From Proteus columbae (GTDB lineage: Bacteria > Pseudomonadota > Gammaproteobacteria > Enterobacterales > Enterobacteriaceae), in assembly GCF_002777965.1 (NCBI RefSeq), contig NZ_NGVR01000017.1, positions 124,001 to 188,000 of the forward strand: DNA of 64,000 nt. Direction: 5' to 3'. Each line of letters begins with the position of its first letter. Position 1 is the first letter of the stretch. Below, piece by piece: positions 62,655-64,000 of the stretch. The translations under genes were made by a program, and so were the position numbers. The notes beneath the pieces were generated by a model. It was not told the origin of the DNA and did not search any database. It worked only from the letters and a program-made list of their open reading frames with translations.

Positions 62655-63992
62655 ATGGCAGGAATACATCTTCACCCACATGATATTTTAGACGAAGGAA
62701 TGCCCGCTATTCTTCAACGCCTTGACGGAATGAAGCATGTTGAGCATTTATTTGTCGAAATTAATACTATTTTTGAACGTAATCCTTACCCTGTTGGCGA
62801 TCTACCTCATAACCCTATTCATAATGTGGTTATGGGAACAGGTACACTACACATCAATACTCATACTGATTTTCCTCGTCTGAGCCAACGTGTTGATCCA
62901 ACTATTTTAGCGGGTGCAGATCCGCTAATGACGATAAAAAAAGCCACTGACGGTGGGAAATATAAAGTTATTCCATGGGCAAATATTCTTAATGGCGATT
63001 TTGTTGGTGATGTAGAAAACAATCAAGTTGTCGATTTTAAAGGCCGTCTACAGGCGCATTGGCTCTGCCCTAATGCCCCAGATGTTGCTCAATTATGGCA
63101 AAAGACATTCACAGCATTAAAACAAAACTATGGTTATGACACATTTCTAATTGACCGAATTCGTTTCCCTGATTGGGCAGGTAAAGAAGTCAATCCAGCG
63201 GGATTATTTACCTGCTTTTGCCCTCACTGTGAAAAGAAAATGGTGCAACAAGGCTTACCGGTTAATGAAATCAAGCATCGTCTTGCAGCTTTGGCTGATT
63301 CATTAAAACAAGGGGATTTCGAAACGCCTGTTACAGCATTAAAAGAAGAGCCACTGTTAAAAGCATGGCAACTATTTCGCCAACAAAGTGTGACTCAATT
63401 AGTTGAAAAATTACTGTCTGATGCAAAACAAACTGCTGGTGGAATTACGTTATGGCTCGATTTGTGGCCACCCGCTTACAGTTGGATCTTAGGTCAGAAC
63501 TACCATGAATTAACGCGTTATTCTTCAACACTCAAACATTTCCCTTATCATAAATTAGGGGGGGGTGCAGATGTTCAAGGATTAATTAATCATTTTGCTC
63601 ATGATAGTGAAAGCCAAGAGCGTGCATTTACTGCGTTTAAACGTTTATTTGAACTACCTTATGATATTTCATATGAAACCTTTAAACAGCAAGGCTTCCC
63701 TATTCACTTTGTTGCAGAACAAAATAATAAAGTTCGTCAGCTTTCACAGCCAAATACCTTTATTTATAGCGGTATTCAAATGTGGAATTTACCCGCCTCT
63801 CAATTAATTGAAGCGGTTATTGCTGCTGAAGAAAGTGCATGTGATTCTCTGCTTTATTATTGCTACGGATGGGCGACTCAAGAATTATTTGATGCAATTG
63901 GTGAACACAATACACCTAATAATAATGCTTATAACAACGTTTATAACAATGTTTATAACAATGTTTATAACAACAACACCGTTAAAGAATAA
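62655..63992 (+). CDS. Predicted cytosolic TIM-barrel hydrolase-like protein
   Basis: A 445-residue protein without signal peptide or membrane helix. It contains IHLHPHDI near the start, LFVEINTIFER, HWLCPNAPD, LIDRIRFPDWAG near 165 and CFCPHCEKKM near 188, which could bind a metal, and DLWPPAYSWILGQNY near 270 with aromatic residues typical of a sugar-binding barrel. I do not recognise a named family with certainty; a glycoside hydrolase-like barrel is the best guess. It ends in a tandem YNNV repeat (residues about 426-441). It starts 39 bp after the ROK regulator and probably begins a carbohydrate-use operon that continues outside the window. Confidence 0.6.
   Translation: MAGIHLHPHDILDEGMPAILQRLDGMKHVEHLFVEINTIFERNPYPVGDLPHNPIHNVVMGTGTLHINTHTDFPRLSQRVDPTILAGADPLMTIKKATDGGKYKVIPWANILNGDFVGDVENNQVVDFKGRLQAHWLCPNAPDVAQLWQKTFTALKQNYGYDTFLIDRIRFPDWAGKEVNPAGLFTCFCPHCEKKMVQQGLPVNEIKHRLAALADSLKQGDFETPVTALKEEPLLKAWQLFRQQSVTQLVEKLLSDAKQTAGGITLWLDLWPPAYSWILGQNYHELTRYSSTLKHFPYHKLGGGADVQGLINHFAHDSESQERAFTAFKRLFELPYDISYETFKQQGFPIHFVAEQNNKVRQLSQPNTFIYSGIQMWNLPASQLIEAVIAAEESACDSLLYYCYGWATQELFDAIGEHNTPNNNAYNNVYNNVYNNVYNNNTVKE
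63930..63977 (+). repeat. Four 12-bp tandem repeats in the 3' end of the barrel-protein gene
   Basis: Units TATAACAACGTT, TATAACAATGTT (twice) and TATAACAACAAC, in frame, encode Tyr-Asn-Asn-Val repeats. Unit number changes keep the frame. Confidence 0.95.
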
Positions 63993-64000
63993 TACACCGC

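Overview
The window looks like a chromosomal segment of an AT-rich enterobacterium of the Proteus group (Morganellaceae). The left end keeps the enterobacterial order glnE-ygiF-ygiM-cca-folB-plsY-tsaD-rpsU-dnaG-rpoD-tRNA. The base composition is low in GC. The accessory genes are also of a kind known from Proteus: a chromosomal terZABCDE operon with its satellites, an MR/P-like fimbrial operon ending in an MrpH-type adhesin, and pgt phosphoglycerate uptake genes. The genus is inferred from these features, not from a database comparison, and the species cannot be settled.

Layout: 1-12.6 kb is core housekeeping (glutamine synthetase adenylylation, tRNA maturation, folate, phospholipid, tRNA t6A, and the macromolecular synthesis operon rpsU-dnaG-rpoD, then a tRNA with anticodon CAT that I read as tRNA-Ile2). 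12.8-18.3 kb holds a bestrophin-like channel, two tandem paralogous chemoreceptors each with its own good flagellar sigma-28 promoter, and a HAD phosphatase. 18.4-35.7 kb is a complete Ter stress/tellurite system. It contains terZABCDE on the minus strand; a divergent five-gene predicted biosynthetic operon (ATP-grasp, phosphoribosyltransferase, HAD, StiP-like, CitE-like aldolase); terW; a terY-terX-terY signalling unit; and a separate terY3-PP2C phosphatase-kinase unit. Palindromes lie in the control regions.

35.8-41.5 kb carries a TonB-like lipoprotein, an Aes-type esterase, and what I consider the most interesting small system: an NrtR-type Nudix regulator divergent from a two-gene operon of an SPFH protein with no obvious membrane anchor and a NAD-kinase-like protein. 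Three near-identical operator boxes lie between them. An orphan phage Ogr/Delta-type zinc-finger activator follows, with a perfect 16-bp inverted repeat upstream. 41.7-45.0 kb is the PTS-dependent dihydroxyacetone kinase operon dhaKLM.

45.0-51.4 kb is a chaperone-usher fimbrial operon on the minus strand (pilin, usher, chaperone, three minor subunits, two-domain adhesin), preceded by about 1.1 kb of very AT-rich non-coding DNA with an exact 43-bp tandem duplication. 52.5-60.6 kb is pgtABC (two-component plus periplasmic sensor) divergent from pgtP and a pyruvate kinase gene, which together would import phosphoglycerates/PEP and commit them to pyruvate. The right end has a small Rap1a/Tai-like secreted protein, a ROK regulator, and a predicted barrel-type protein with a 12-bp tandem repeat in its 3' end.

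No insertion sequence, CRISPR array, integrase or rRNA gene was seen.
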